Made by a program: the position numbers and the translations under genes. The notes beneath the pieces were generated by a model. The model searched no databases, was not told the origin of the DNA, and saw only the letters and a list, made by a program, of their open reading frames with translations. From Mageeibacillus sp. UBA1212 (GTDB lineage Bacteria > Bacillota > Clostridia > UBA1212), in assembly GCA_002309655.1 (NCBI GenBank), contig DBXM01000043.1:1-36614 (forward strand): 36,614 nucleotides of DNA, in the 5' to 3' direction. How positions within the stretch are numbered: the first letter of the stretch is position 1; every line of letters begins with the position of its first letter. Positions 7,632 to 15,792 of this stretch are shown in pieces.

Positions 7632-8573
7632 TTACCCTCCTATCTGCGCGTAAAGCGCGTTGACTTGATCGAGAAGGCTGCCCGAGGCGGTCTTCTTCGC
7701 GGTTTCGAGGTACGTTTTCGCCGCCTCGTTGTCTCCGGAGGAGTGCGCGAACGTTGCCGCCATATAGTTGACCGAAGCGTCTTCCGGCGCCAGGAACAGG
7801 CCCTCGTTGACGATTTCCAAAGCCAGCTCTAAATTGCCGGCGTTCATTTCGTAGGCCGCCGCGGTTGCGTAAAGGGAGGGCGTCATCGGACTCGTGAGCA
7901 GGGCGTTGAGCGCGCACTGTGCCGCGGCCGCCGCGTTTTCACTGTTCTCCGACGCCATCGCCAGGTGGTAGGCCGGCGAGAACTCGGCTCCGGTGCGTTC
8001 TGCCATCAGAACCGTTCTCGGCGCGTACTGTTCGTAAATCTTCTTCTCGAGCGCGCAGGCGTCGTTTTTCAGCGCGTAAAGCTCTTCCGTGTCCATGCGG
8101 CGGAGGTAGTTGAAATCGAGCTCCTCGTAAAGCGGGTTGTATTTCGCCCGCGCGAAGCACTCCCCGGCAGCCTCCGTTTCGCCCTGAATCTTGTACAGAA
8201 GTCCCTCGAAGTAGAAGGGCACCGGGCTTCCGGGGCACGCGCCGGTGATCTCGTCCCAGGTTTTGTAGGGGGAATCCCCGATGACCTCTGCAAGGCCCGC
8301 GCCTTCGCCTTTCAGCCAGAGCACGGTGTCGACCGCGAGGCGCAGCGACGAAACCTCGGCCTGGGCGAGCCCGAAAACGTACTCGCTCTGAAACGTCAGC
8401 CCCACCGCGTACTGATTTTCGGCGGCGTCCGCGAGCTCTTCCGCCTCTTTCAACAGCTTCACGTGAGCGTCCCCCGCGCCGGTTTTGTTCCCGGAATTCG
8501 TGAACAGCCCGCACGCGCAAAGCGGCAGCAGAAGCAGCAATACAGCAAGTGTTGTGAATATCTTTTTGAGCAA
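7632..8573 (-). CDS. TPR-like repeat lipoprotein, first gene of operon
   Basis: 313 residues from a TTG start at 8573 with GAGAGGTG upstream. The lipoprotein signal ends at lipobox LCAC (Cys about residue 21). The mature part is alpha-helical with tetratricopeptide-like repeats: ETEAAGECFARAKYNPLYEE, then AMASENSENAAAAAQCALNALLTSPMTP, then AYEMNAGNLELALEIVNEGLFLAPEDASVNYM and HSSGDNEAAKTYLETAKK. A surface-exposed scaffold or assembly role is typical for such proteins. The operon 8573-5672 contains only exported proteins, so the three may form one envelope complex; this is inference. Confidence 0.75.
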   Translation of the reverse strand: MLKKIFTTLAVLLLLLPLCACGLFTNSGNKTGAGDAHVKLLKEAEELADAAENQYAVGLTFQSEYVFGLAQAEVSSLRLAVDTVLWLKGEGAGLAEVIGDSPYKTWDEITGACPGSPVPFYFEGLLYKIQGETEAAGECFARAKYNPLYEELDFNYLRRMDTEELYALKNDACALEKKIYEQYAPRTVLMAERTGAEFSPAYHLAMASENSENAAAAAQCALNALLTSPMTPSLYATAAAYEMNAGNLELALEIVNEGLFLAPEDASVNYMAATFAHSSGDNEAAKTYLETAKKTASGSLLDQVNALYAQIGG

Positions 8574-8656
8574 ATTGCGACACCTCTCTTCGGATTTGAA
8601 AACGCTGTCATTTTACGAAACAACCGGCACGAAACCGTTTTACGCCTTCTGAAAGC

Positions 8657-8685
8657 ATTATATAATCCGCGCGCGCTAAATTCAA
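8657..8685 (-). promoter_or_regulatory. Sigma-A promoter of the TPR lipoprotein operon
   Basis: On the minus strand TTGAAT (8680-8685), a 17-base spacer and TATAAT (8657-8662) lie about 85 bases upstream of the TTG start at 8573. The -10 element lies in the palindrome ATTATATAAT. Confidence 0.65.
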
Positions 8686-8734
8686 GGGAAACCGCGCTGC
8701 CGGCGCTTCAACTGCAGCCGCGGGATATTTTTAA

Positions 8735-8770
8735 TTAAGTGTAGACTAAACCAGTTAAGTGTGATATTAT
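8735..8770 (+). promoter_or_regulatory. Promoter with repeated TTAAGTGT boxes upstream of the ArsR-type gene
   Basis: TAGACT (8742-8747) and TATTAT (8765-8770) are separated by 17 bases. The octamer TTAAGTGT occurs twice, at 8735-8742 and 8755-8762, exactly 20 bases (about two helical turns) apart, flanking and overlapping the promoter spacer. This arrangement suits autoregulation by the adjacent ArsR-type protein, which is inference. Confidence 0.5.
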
Positions 8771-8799
8771 ATGGACGACTACAATTCAGGAAGGTCGTT

Positions 8800-9171
8800 A
8801 TGGACGAAAAGGTTATTAAAGCGCTGTTTGAGCCGACCCGTTTTCTGCTGGTGCGGCTGATGGCGGAACGGAGCTACTGCGTGCGCGCTCTCGCGTACAA
8901 GAGCGGTATTTCCGAGCCGGCGGTCTCGCAGCATCTGAAGGTGCTTCGCGAGGCGGGGCTGGTCTCGGGCGTGAAAAAGGGGTACTACACCCACTACAGG
9001 CTCGAAAGGGAAGCGCTGACGGCGGTTATCGACGAACTGACCTCGATCCGCGATGTGAAGAGGAAGCCCTGCGAGGGGACGTTCCGCGGATGCCCGGAGT
9101 CGGAACTTGTGAAGTGCCGCGCTTTCCAGCTGCTCACGGAAAATAAAGAGAAGGAGGCCGGCGATGCTTAA
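8800..9171 (+). CDS. ArsR-family winged-helix transcriptional regulator
   Basis: 123 residues from the ATG at 8800, with AGGAAGG at 8788-8794; an upstream in-frame start at 8761 would fall in the promoter and is rejected. The winged-helix core is clear: FEPTRFLLVRLMAER, then CVRALAYKSGISEPAVSQHLKVLREAGLV, then the wing KKGYYTHYRL. A distal cysteine cluster (Cys91, Cys98, Cys106; also Cys27) could bind metal or sense thiol state, though spacing does not match a classical ArsR metal site. Its last codons overlap the ATG of the ABC transporter by 8 bases, so it most likely controls that exporter, repressing the operon until a substrate or metal appears. Confidence 0.88.
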   Translation: MDEKVIKALFEPTRFLLVRLMAERSYCVRALAYKSGISEPAVSQHLKVLREAGLVSGVKKGYYTHYRLEREALTAVIDELTSIRDVKRKPCEGTFRGCPESELVKCRAFQLLTENKEKEAGDA

Positions 9172-10885
9172 AAGATTTATTTCATATTACAAACCGCACA
9201 AAAAGATGCTCGCGCTCGACCTTCTCGCTTCATTGTTTATTTCTCTCATAGGGATGGTCTACCCGGTGGTCACGAACAAAATGCTGAACAAGTACATTCC
9301 CGAAAAAATGTACACCGCCATCGTGATAGCCGGCGCAACCGTGCTTGTTCTCTACGTGATCAGGATGCTGCTCAGGTACTTCGTTCAGTACTACGGCCAC
9401 GTGATCGGCGTCAAAATGCAGTCGAAAATGCGCACCGACCTTTTCAACCACCTGCAGAAGCTGCCCTTCGGCTTTTACGACAACAACGAGACCGGGCGCC
9501 TGATGACGCGAATTACGAGCGACCTTTTCGAGGTGTGCGAGCTGGCCCACCACGGCCCCGAAAACCTTCTGATCAGCTCGGTGATGATAATACTGTCGTT
9601 CTCGTATCTGATGAGTATCGAGCCGCTGCTGACGCTGATCGTTTTCGCGTGTGTTCCGATTCTGGTGGGGGTGACGCTCCACTTCAGGAAGCGGATGCGG
9701 CAGGCGTTCGACGAGAGGCGCAAGAGCAACGCGACGATCAATGCGGCGGTCGAGAGCAGCATCACGGGAATCCGCGTCACAAAAGCGTACACGAACGCGG
9801 CGCGGGAGGTCGAAAAGTTCAAGAAGGGCGACGAGGAATTCGTCAGCGCCTCGAGCCGCGCCTACAAAGCGATGGCGAGGTTCTTCTCGTCCACCCAGTT
9901 CGTCACGGACGTGTTCAACGTAATAATCCTGATCGCGGGCGGACTGTTCCTCTACGCGGGACGCATCTCGTTCGGCGACTACTCGACGTTCATCGTGTCC
10001 GTGAACCTTTTCATAAGCCCCGTGAACACGCTTATCAACTTCATGGAGCAGTACCAGAACGGCGCGTCGGGCTTCAAGCGCTTCATTGAAATTATGGACG
10101 AAAAGCCGGAAACAGACGCACCCGGCGCCGAGGAGCTTAAGGACGTGGAGGGCGTTATCGACTTCAAAAACGTCACGTATGCGTACGACACGTCGAAAGA
10201 GGTGCTCCACGACGTCACGCTCCACATCGAAAAGGGCCAAAAGCTCGCACTCGTCGGTCCCTCCGGCGGCGGCAAGACGACGCTCTGCCACCTGCTTCCG
10301 AATTTCTACAAGCTGGGTCCGGACGACGGCACCATCATGATCGACGGCAAGGACATCCGCACGCTCACGCTCGAATCGGTCAGAAGGAGCATCGGCATCG
10401 TTCAGCAGGACGTGTTCCTGTTTGCGGGAACGGTCCGCGACAACATCCTCTACGGCAAGCCCGACGCCACCGAGGAGGAAATGATCGAGGCGGCTAAGCG
10501 CGCCAACATCCACGACTACGTGATGACGCTCGAAGACGGCTACGACACCGAGATCGGCGAGCGCGGCGTGAAGCTCTCAGGCGGTCAGAAGCAGCGCCTC
10601 AGCATCGCGCGCGTCTTCCTGAAGGACCCCGCGATCCTCATTCTGGACGAGGCCACGAGCGCGCTCGACAACACGACAGAGGTTCTGATCCAGCAGGCGC
10701 TCGACGAGCTGTGCAAGGGCAGAACGACCCTCGTGGTCGCGCACCGCCTCTCGACGATCCGCAACGCCGACGAGATCGCGGTCGTGAACGAAGGCAGAAT
10801 CACCGAGCGCGGCACGCACGAGGAACTGATGGCTCTCGGCGGCACGTACAGCGCCCTCTACTCGCTCCAGTTCAGGGAAGAATAA
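9164..10885 (+). CDS. ABC exporter half-transporter (transmembrane domain plus ATPase)
   Basis: 573 residues. Residues 1-310 are a type-I exporter membrane domain with about six hydrophobic helices and the typical EVCELAHHGPENLL and AYTNAAREVEKFKKGDEEF segments. Residues 330-573 are the ATPase: Walker A GPSGGGKTTL, Q-loop in SIGIVQQDVFLFAGTVRDNILYGKP, signature LSGGQKQRLSIARV, Walker B ILILDEATSALD, and H-loop VAHRLSTI. It should work as a homodimer, or pair with another half-transporter, exporting lipids, peptides or drugs. Only one half-transporter is present here. It overlaps the upstream ArsR-type gene and is followed by a strong terminator, so the two form a closed operon. Confidence 0.93.
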   Translation: MLKRFISYYKPHKKMLALDLLASLFISLIGMVYPVVTNKMLNKYIPEKMYTAIVIAGATVLVLYVIRMLLRYFVQYYGHVIGVKMQSKMRTDLFNHLQKLPFGFYDNNETGRLMTRITSDLFEVCELAHHGPENLLISSVMIILSFSYLMSIEPLLTLIVFACVPILVGVTLHFRKRMRQAFDERRKSNATINAAVESSITGIRVTKAYTNAAREVEKFKKGDEEFVSASSRAYKAMARFFSSTQFVTDVFNVIILIAGGLFLYAGRISFGDYSTFIVSVNLFISPVNTLINFMEQYQNGASGFKRFIEIMDEKPETDAPGAEELKDVEGVIDFKNVTYAYDTSKEVLHDVTLHIEKGQKLALVGPSGGGKTTLCHLLPNFYKLGPDDGTIMIDGKDIRTLTLESVRRSIGIVQQDVFLFAGTVRDNILYGKPDATEEEMIEAAKRANIHDYVMTLEDGYDTEIGERGVKLSGGQKQRLSIARVFLKDPAILILDEATSALDNTTEVLIQQALDELCKGRTTLVVAHRLSTIRNADEIAVVNEGRITERGTHEELMALGGTYSALYSLQFREE

Positions 10886-10905
10886 ACTGCCGGCAAGGCA
10901 TACAC

Positions 10906-10956
10906 AAAAGGCTTAAAGCTACCTAAAAACAGGTCGCTTTAAGCCTTTTTGCCGTT
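10906..10956. terminator. Bidirectional rho-independent terminator
   Basis: A perfect stem pairs AAAAGGCTTAAAGC (10906-10919) with GCTTTAAGCCTTTT (10936-10949), with ACCT/AGGT extending it inside the loop. Plus strand: TTTTT then a second T run. Minus strand: TTTT. It closes the convergent ABC exporter and dehydrogenase genes. Confidence 0.85.
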
Positions 10957-10978
10957 TTTTCATTGTACATGAATACGT

Positions 10979-12007
10979 TTATAGCGAGGGATCCACAACC
11001 ACCTTTATTGAATCATTCTCTGTCTGCTTAATGATCGCCTCTTCCAGCTTTTCGAGCGGGTAAGTGTGCGTGACAAGTCTGTCGAGCGAGACGCGGCCGC
11101 TGTTGATAAGCGAGACGGCGCGGGCGTGGGTGTCCGGATTGATTCTTGAGCCCACGATTTTCAGTTCTTTGTTGAAAACGTCTTCCAGATTGAGGCTGTG
11201 GTAAGTGCCGGGCTTCGGGACGCTGAAAAGGAGAACCGTTGCGCCGAAACCTGCCGCCTCGAAGGCCTGGGCCGTCGCGGAAGTATTCCCGACGCATTCG
11301 ATGACGACGTCCGTTCCCCGCCTGCCGGTGAGCTGTTCTATCTGGTCCGCAACGGGTCCCGCAAAAGGATCGATCGCGTGGTCAGCGCCGACTTCAAGAC
11401 CTAAATTTCGCCTCAACTCGACGGGTTCGCTGAGAATCACGGCCGAAGCGCCGGAAAGCCTTGCCAGCCGGACCATCATGAGACCGATCGGACCGCCGCC
11501 GATGATGCACACGCTGTCGCCCGCGCGGATTCCCGCAATGTCGATCCCGTGAAGGCAGCAGGCGAGCGGCTCGGTCATCGCGCCGGATAGAAGGGAGACG
11601 CCCGGGGAGAGCAGGTGGCACTGCGCTTCGGGAACGTAGCAGTAATCCGCAAAGCCGCCGTTCATTGTGACGCCGACGGCCTGAAGCTCCCTGCACAGCT
11701 GCTTCCTGCCGGTTCTGCAATAATGACACTTGCCGCAGTAAATGTTCGGGTCTACCGTAACTCTGTCGCCGGGCTTCACAAGGTATACCGCCTTCCCGAC
11801 CTCTACAACAGTGCCCGAAAACTCGTGCCCCAGCACGACCGGCGGATGCACTTCGGCCGATCCCTTGTCGCCGTGGTAAATGTGAACGTCTGTCCCGCAA
11901 ATACCGCAAAACGCGACCTTGACGAGAACCTCGTCCTCGAGAAGTTCCCTGGTCTCCAGTTCACGCATCTCAAAACTGTGATTGCCTAAAAAGAAATTGC
12001 CTCTCAT
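10979..12007 (-). CDS. Zinc-dependent medium-chain alcohol/polyol dehydrogenase
   Basis: 342 residues from the ATG at 12007, the usual length of the sorbitol/threonine dehydrogenase group. The open frame extends upstream to a TTG at 12097, but that is only about 15 bases from the -10 box, so the shorter start is preferred; its Shine-Dalgarno is weak. The catalytic zinc region is FCGICGTD with GHE (His61-Glu62). The four-Cys structural zinc loop is CGKCHYCRTGRKQLC. The nucleotide-binding loop is IIGGGPIGL. TEPLACCLHG is typical of the threonine/sorbitol branch. It oxidises a secondary alcohol or polyol with NAD(P); the substrate is not determinable. It is transcribed alone. Confidence 0.9.
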   Translation of the reverse strand: MRGNFFLGNHSFEMRELETRELLEDEVLVKVAFCGICGTDVHIYHGDKGSAEVHPPVVLGHEFSGTVVEVGKAVYLVKPGDRVTVDPNIYCGKCHYCRTGRKQLCRELQAVGVTMNGGFADYCYVPEAQCHLLSPGVSLLSGAMTEPLACCLHGIDIAGIRAGDSVCIIGGGPIGLMMVRLARLSGASAVILSEPVELRRNLGLEVGADHAIDPFAGPVADQIEQLTGRRGTDVVIECVGNTSATAQAFEAAGFGATVLLFSVPKPGTYHSLNLEDVFNKELKIVGSRINPDTHARAVSLINSGRVSLDRLVTHTYPLEKLEEAIIKQTENDSIKVVVDPSL

Positions 12008-12111
12008 TTTTGCAACGCCCGCTTTCTTAAAGAAAAGGTGAAAATCAAAATCGGGAACGGCCGTCGTCCTACCGGGAATGCCCCGAAACGTGAGCAAAAC
12101 GGCCCGAATGA

Positions 12112-12140
12112 ATGATACGCCAAACCGGGCGAAAATTCAA
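12112..12140 (-). promoter_or_regulatory. Sigma-A promoter of the dehydrogenase gene
   Basis: On the minus strand TTGAAT (12135-12140), 17 bases and TATCAT (12112-12117). It gives a leader of about 95 bases before the ATG at 12007 and argues against the longer start at 12097. Confidence 0.6.
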
Positions 12141-12208
12141 TACCCGTCAGCCTCGCGGCACGGAAATACGCATAAAAATGCTAAAACGCGCGGCGCTGCC
12201 GGTTCCGG

Positions 12209-12237
12209 TTGACATAGCGCGCCTCGGCTTATATAAT
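12209..12237 (+). promoter_or_regulatory. Perfect-consensus sigma-A promoter
   Basis: TTGACA (12209-12214), a 17-base spacer and TATAAT (12232-12237), both hexamers exact. Downstream lie the small ORF at 12302 and the large anchored protein at 12463, so the transcript would carry a leader of about 220 bases. Confidence 0.8.
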
Positions 12238-12301
12238 CACACTTGAAAATGATTGAGGGCATCCGGGCGTTGGAACAGAGAAAGACACGGAGAAATATAA
12301 T

Positions 12302-12370
12302 ATGAGCGTAGACGTGACTTCAAAAGAGATCATAAACGCCTTGCCGCGAACAGCGCGCTTTGAGAGTTGA
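12302..12370 (+). CDS. Possible 22-residue leader peptide or gene remnant
   Basis: An ATG at 12302 follows GGAG (12289-12292) with 9-base spacing and a perfect promoter 65 bases upstream. It encodes 22 residues beginning MSVDVTSKEIINAL and ends TGA at 12370. It could be a leader peptide, a small protein, or the first codons of a lost gene. A GC-rich hairpin follows at 12381-12396. No family was recognised. Confidence 0.3.
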   Translation: MSVDVTSKEIINALPRTARFES

Positions 12371-12380
12371 GAGGTTTGAG

Positions 12381-12396
12381 GCGGCCCGCCGGCCGC
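12381..12396 (+). terminator. GC-rich hairpin in the leader, possible weak terminator or attenuator
   Basis: GCGGCC (12381-12386) pairs with GGCCGC (12391-12396) around a four-base loop. The T run (ATTTTTG) begins about 10 bases later, too far for a classical terminator, so the role is uncertain. Confidence 0.3.
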
Positions 12397-12462
12397 TGAT
12401 AATAGATTTTTGTATGACTAAAACGGTTTAAAATGACAAAAACCGGAAGGGAACGATCGAAA

Positions 12463-14997
12463 ATGAGGAAAAATCACAGAATTCCGGTGATCGCGGCGCT
12501 TTTGGGCGTCATTTGCGGCGCGCTGGGAGTGACGGGCGCGGAACGTGAGGAACGCAGCGCTTTGGCGGCGGGAGGCGACCCGGTGAGCATACGGCTTCCG
12601 TACACCTCGCCCGACGGCAGAGTGTGGCAGGAACTGTACGTGATCGGCGGCTACCATTCGATCGACAGCGGCTGCCCCGCGTGGGGAACCGCAGACAGCA
12701 AAGACATCAGGATGATAGGCGACGAAATGGGCACGCTGAACGTCGAGTACGCCGACGGAACTTCCGACAGGATTCCGCTCGTTTTCGGATACACGATGTG
12801 GTTCCGCGCACACTGGCTCGAAAACGTCGCCCCGCTAAAGGACGGCAACTCCGACCCGGAGCTGATCGCCGCGCTCAAGAACTCGCTTGCGCTTTTTGGC
12901 GCGTACGAGGGCAGCGAGGCGTGCGTTCTGAAGGTGAAACTTCGCGCAAAGCCGGTAAAAAAGATATCTATCGCCGACAATAAGAACAAAGACGGCTCGC
13001 CCGTCTTCAAGTCCGCGTTCCTGACCGACGGCGGCGTGAAAACGCTCTCCAAAGGCGAAACGACGTTCAGCACCGGCGACGCGTTTTTTGAAGGGAAGGC
13101 AGTCGACCCGGACGACCCGTACCCGGAGGAGGTAAAGCGGAACCTCGAAAAGATCCGCCGCGCGCTCTACACGTACGAGGAAGAGTACGAAGAGGCTCCC
13201 GTGTTTGAAATACCCGCGGAGTTCGGCGGTCCCGCGGTGACATTTTCCGGAAATCAGTTCGCGCGCATCGCGACTGGCGCCGTCTACACCAACATCGTGA
13301 ATCTCGCGAGCCGCGTCGACGAGGACGGCTTTTTCCACACGTCATACAAGGACGCGCCTTCCTGGCGCTACGACGGCTTCGGCGTGTGGGTCGAAAACGC
13401 CAACTCCTACTACGACGCGTACTATTCCCGCGACGGCGGCAGGGCGATCATGTCGCTTATCCCGTACGGCTACGTTAAAGAAGCCGGTGCGTCGGCGGAC
13501 TACGCGAACCGCCGCCTGATGTATTTCCCGGAAAACCGCATAAAATTCAACGGCTTTGACGTTCCCGGCCACTTTACGGTCATGATCAACAAGCCGATGA
13601 CTTACCAGGAGGTGCTTGTTCCGGTCGCGCACTGGCCGACGGCGTACACCCAAAAGGACTTCGGCGACGACTACAAAAACCTCGGCAACCAGGAGACCGA
13701 CGGTCACGGCCTTCTTATGATGGCAGTCTGCAACGTGTGGCGCGCGAACGGCAGCCCCGCGTCGTGGGTCGAGGAAAACTGGGAATACATAAACGAAGGC
13801 GCGAAATGGATCGGCTGGTGCTTCGAGCATCCGGACATTTCGCTCGTGAAAAAGGGCCTTCTCTACGCCGAGTCGGAGGCGGGAATGAAGGACTACACGC
13901 TCTACTGCAACGTTCCGTGCTACCTTGGTCTTAAGGGCTACGCGGAGATGGCGCTCGCCGCCGGACACACCGAAGAGGCGGAAAAATGGAACGCGCTGGC
14001 GGACGGCCTGCGCAAGGCGATGATCGAAAATCTCTCCGGAAAAGACGGCTGGAAGGTAAAATCGTTCGGCTTTTTCCACGATCCGGTACTGACGATGATG
14101 TCGGACGTGTACGGGTACGACGTTTCCGACATGGACGGGGAACTCGCGGAGCTCTCGTTCAAGACGTACGGGAACGACACTGGCAAGGCCGGCGAATACT
14201 TCCGGTACGGCGCGGGCGGCATAGGCTACCACCATTCGATGCTCGTCCAGAACGCGCTGCTATGCGACAACATGGCCGACGCGACGGTGCTTATGGAGAA
14301 TCTTTCCCGCATCTGCTACGCGCCGGGGCTTCCCGAACCTTACATGGTGCCGGAGGGCGTTTCGGTGCTCGCGGAGGAGGGGATCATGCGCCGCCAGGGC
14401 GACCTCGGAAATCTTGTTCAGCAGGCCGAGGCTCTGAAATGCTACTCGATCGCCATGGGCGTTTCGCCTGTTTTCGGAGACGTTCTGAAGATTATGCCGC
14501 GTCTCCCGAAGGGCTGGACCGAGGAGGTCTACGCGATGCCGCTCACGAATACTAAAGGACTCGTTGACCTGAAGGTGACGTACCCGTCTGATGGCGTTCA
14601 GACGGCCCAGTTCAGGCTGAAGGATACGGAAGGACTCGGCTCAGTGAAGCTCCGGCTCGGGCCGTTCCCGGCTGAAACCAGGTTCGCTGCGGCGCAGATC
14701 AACGGGCAGGACGTTCCGTGCGAAAAGACTGTTTCCGGCGACAGCGCGTGGGTCTGGGTCGAATGTGCATCAAAGAACGGAGAAGAGCAGCGCGTCGCGG
14801 TCGTTTACGGCGACGGCAAAGAGACCGTCCCGGGGTGGCCTTCGGAGTGGAGCGAACTCTCAGACAAAAGGGCTGCTTCGCATCATTCGGGAAACGCTCT
14901 CACGGCAGGCGCGGTAGCGGCTATTGCGGGCGGCGTTGCGGCAGGCATAGCCGTCGCAAAGAAAAAGAAGAAAAATCAGGATAAGACCGCCGGATAA
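12463..14997 (+). CDS. Exported, membrane-anchored six-hairpin glycosidase-like protein
   Basis: 844 residues from the ATG at 12463, preceded by GGAAGGG; the upstream ATG at 12433 would add ten polar residues before the signal peptide. The signal sequence is RIPVIAALLGVICGALGVTGA. An N-terminal beta-rich part is followed by an (alpha/alpha)6-type helical domain at about 390-690 (ENWEYINEGAKWIGWCFEHP, CYLGLKGYAEMALAAGHTEEAEKW, GGIGYHHSMLVQNALLCDNM, DLGNLVQQAEALKCYSIAMG). A C-terminal beta domain resembles the caps of GH78/GH95-like enzymes. The C-terminus has a glycine/alanine-rich membrane helix (about 810-830) and a lysine-rich tail, so it is anchored to the membrane. The family and substrate are not certain; a polysaccharide-active enzyme is the best guess. 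Confidence 0.75.
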   Translation: MRKNHRIPVIAALLGVICGALGVTGAEREERSALAAGGDPVSIRLPYTSPDGRVWQELYVIGGYHSIDSGCPAWGTADSKDIRMIGDEMGTLNVEYADGTSDRIPLVFGYTMWFRAHWLENVAPLKDGNSDPELIAALKNSLALFGAYEGSEACVLKVKLRAKPVKKISIADNKNKDGSPVFKSAFLTDGGVKTLSKGETTFSTGDAFFEGKAVDPDDPYPEEVKRNLEKIRRALYTYEEEYEEAPVFEIPAEFGGPAVTFSGNQFARIATGAVYTNIVNLASRVDEDGFFHTSYKDAPSWRYDGFGVWVENANSYYDAYYSRDGGRAIMSLIPYGYVKEAGASADYANRRLMYFPENRIKFNGFDVPGHFTVMINKPMTYQEVLVPVAHWPTAYTQKDFGDDYKNLGNQETDGHGLLMMAVCNVWRANGSPASWVEENWEYINEGAKWIGWCFEHPDISLVKKGLLYAESEAGMKDYTLYCNVPCYLGLKGYAEMALAAGHTEEAEKWNALADGLRKAMIENLSGKDGWKVKSFGFFHDPVLTMMSDVYGYDVSDMDGELAELSFKTYGNDTGKAGEYFRYGAGGIGYHHSMLVQNALLCDNMADATVLMENLSRICYAPGLPEPYMVPEGVSVLAEEGIMRRQGDLGNLVQQAEALKCYSIAMGVSPVFGDVLKIMPRLPKGWTEEVYAMPLTNTKGLVDLKVTYPSDGVQTAQFRLKDTEGLGSVKLRLGPFPAETRFAAAQINGQDVPCEKTVSGDSAWVWVECASKNGEEQRVAVVYGDGKETVPGWPSEWSELSDKRAASHHSGNALTAGAVAAIAGGVAAGIAVAKKKKKNQDKTAG

Positions 14998-15014
14998 AAC
15001 GGTTCTTCGATATC

Positions 15015-15057
15015 AAAAAAGCTTAAAGCCGTCAAGCAGGCGGCTTTAAGCTTTTTT
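15015..15057. terminator. Strong bidirectional rho-independent terminator
   Basis: A perfect 17-base stem pairs AAAAAAGCTTAAAGCCG (15015-15031) with CGGCTTTAAGCTTTTTT (15041-15057) around a nine-base loop. The A/T ends give U tracts on both strands, between the glycosidase-like gene and the minus-strand operon. Its core resembles the terminator at 10906. Confidence 0.9.
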
Positions 15058-15117
15058 GTTTGTCTCTTTCGCGGGCTTTTACAGCCCGCTTTTCTTTTAG
15101 ATTATTAACCGGCCGGA

Positions 15118-15753
15118 TCAAGTGTTCGGTATCTCGGGGAGAATGATGTTCCCGTTTTCGTCGATCACGATGCCGCCGGGCGTCGGCGTGGGCTCAGTGG
15201 CCGTTTCCGTTTCCTTTGGCTTTTCGGTGTTTTTCACCTGACCTGTGGGCTCGGGAGTTTTGCCGTCTCTCGGGTCTTTCGTGGCGGAAACCTCGCCGGG
15301 TGTAGCAGTTGCCGGGTCGGGCGTGTCGCCGGATGGCGCGGGGGTGGATTCCTCTCCGGGGGTGTTGCCGTCAGTGCCGGAGGGGACGTCCGTTTCCGAG
15401 GGGGCAGGTGTTCCGGCTGGGTCGCCGGTGTCCTGTGCCTCAACGGTCGCGGACGGTCCTTCTGTCTCCGCGGGTTGTTCCGTCTCCTGAACGTACTCCG
15501 TTTCCGGGGGTTTCGCAGTGCCGGACGGTCCGGGCGTTTCCTTTTGAACGGGAGCGTTCGTCGCGTCCGCGGGATGCGTTTTTTCGGAAGGTTGGGCGGT
15601 TCCGGCAGCGTCGCCGCTTTCGGGCGTGGAATAAGAAACCTGCTTGGTCTCACCGGGCTGCCCGCCTTGCGTGGTGCACGCGGACATGGCCAAAACCGGC
15701 ACGGCCAGACACACAAGCAAAATCAAAACGTTTCCGATCCGCGTTTTTTTCAT
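15118..15753 (-). CDS. Pro/Thr/Glu-rich lipoprotein
   Basis: 211 residues from the ATG at 15753; the open frame reaches 15792, but the extra residues precede a clean lipoprotein signal (MKKTRIGNVLILLVCLAVP, lipobox MSAC). Almost all of the mature protein is low-complexity, rich in Pro, Thr, Glu, Ser and Gly. It ends in a short motif, GGIVIDENGNIILPEIPNT, that may form a strand pair. No folded domain of usual size is visible. It is probably a cell-wall-spanning stalk or spacer. It is the last gene of the 18448-15118 operon. Confidence 0.75.
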   Translation of the reverse strand: MKKTRIGNVLILLVCLAVPVLAMSACTTQGGQPGETKQVSYSTPESGDAAGTAQPSEKTHPADATNAPVQKETPGPSGTAKPPETEYVQETEQPAETEGPSATVEAQDTGDPAGTPAPSETDVPSGTDGNTPGEESTPAPSGDTPDPATATPGEVSATKDPRDGKTPEPTGQVKNTEKPKETETATEPTPTPGGIVIDENGNIILPEIPNT

Positions 15754-15792
15754 ACCCGTAGCGCCCCTGAGCGGAACCTGCCGCGCAAACAA

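Noticed and set aside
9230..10513. 427-codon frame antisense to the ABC exporter
   Set aside because: The plus strand has all ABC ATPase motifs; the antisense product is low-complexity His/Arg/Asp-rich without motifs.
12008..12097. N-terminal extension of the zinc dehydrogenase from a TTG
   Set aside because: It would start about 15 bases from the -10 box and is not typical of the family; the 342-residue form has the usual length.
13342..14235. 297-codon frame antisense to the glycosidase-like gene
   Set aside because: Val/Arg-rich shadow of a gene with signal peptide, domains and promoter on the plus strand.
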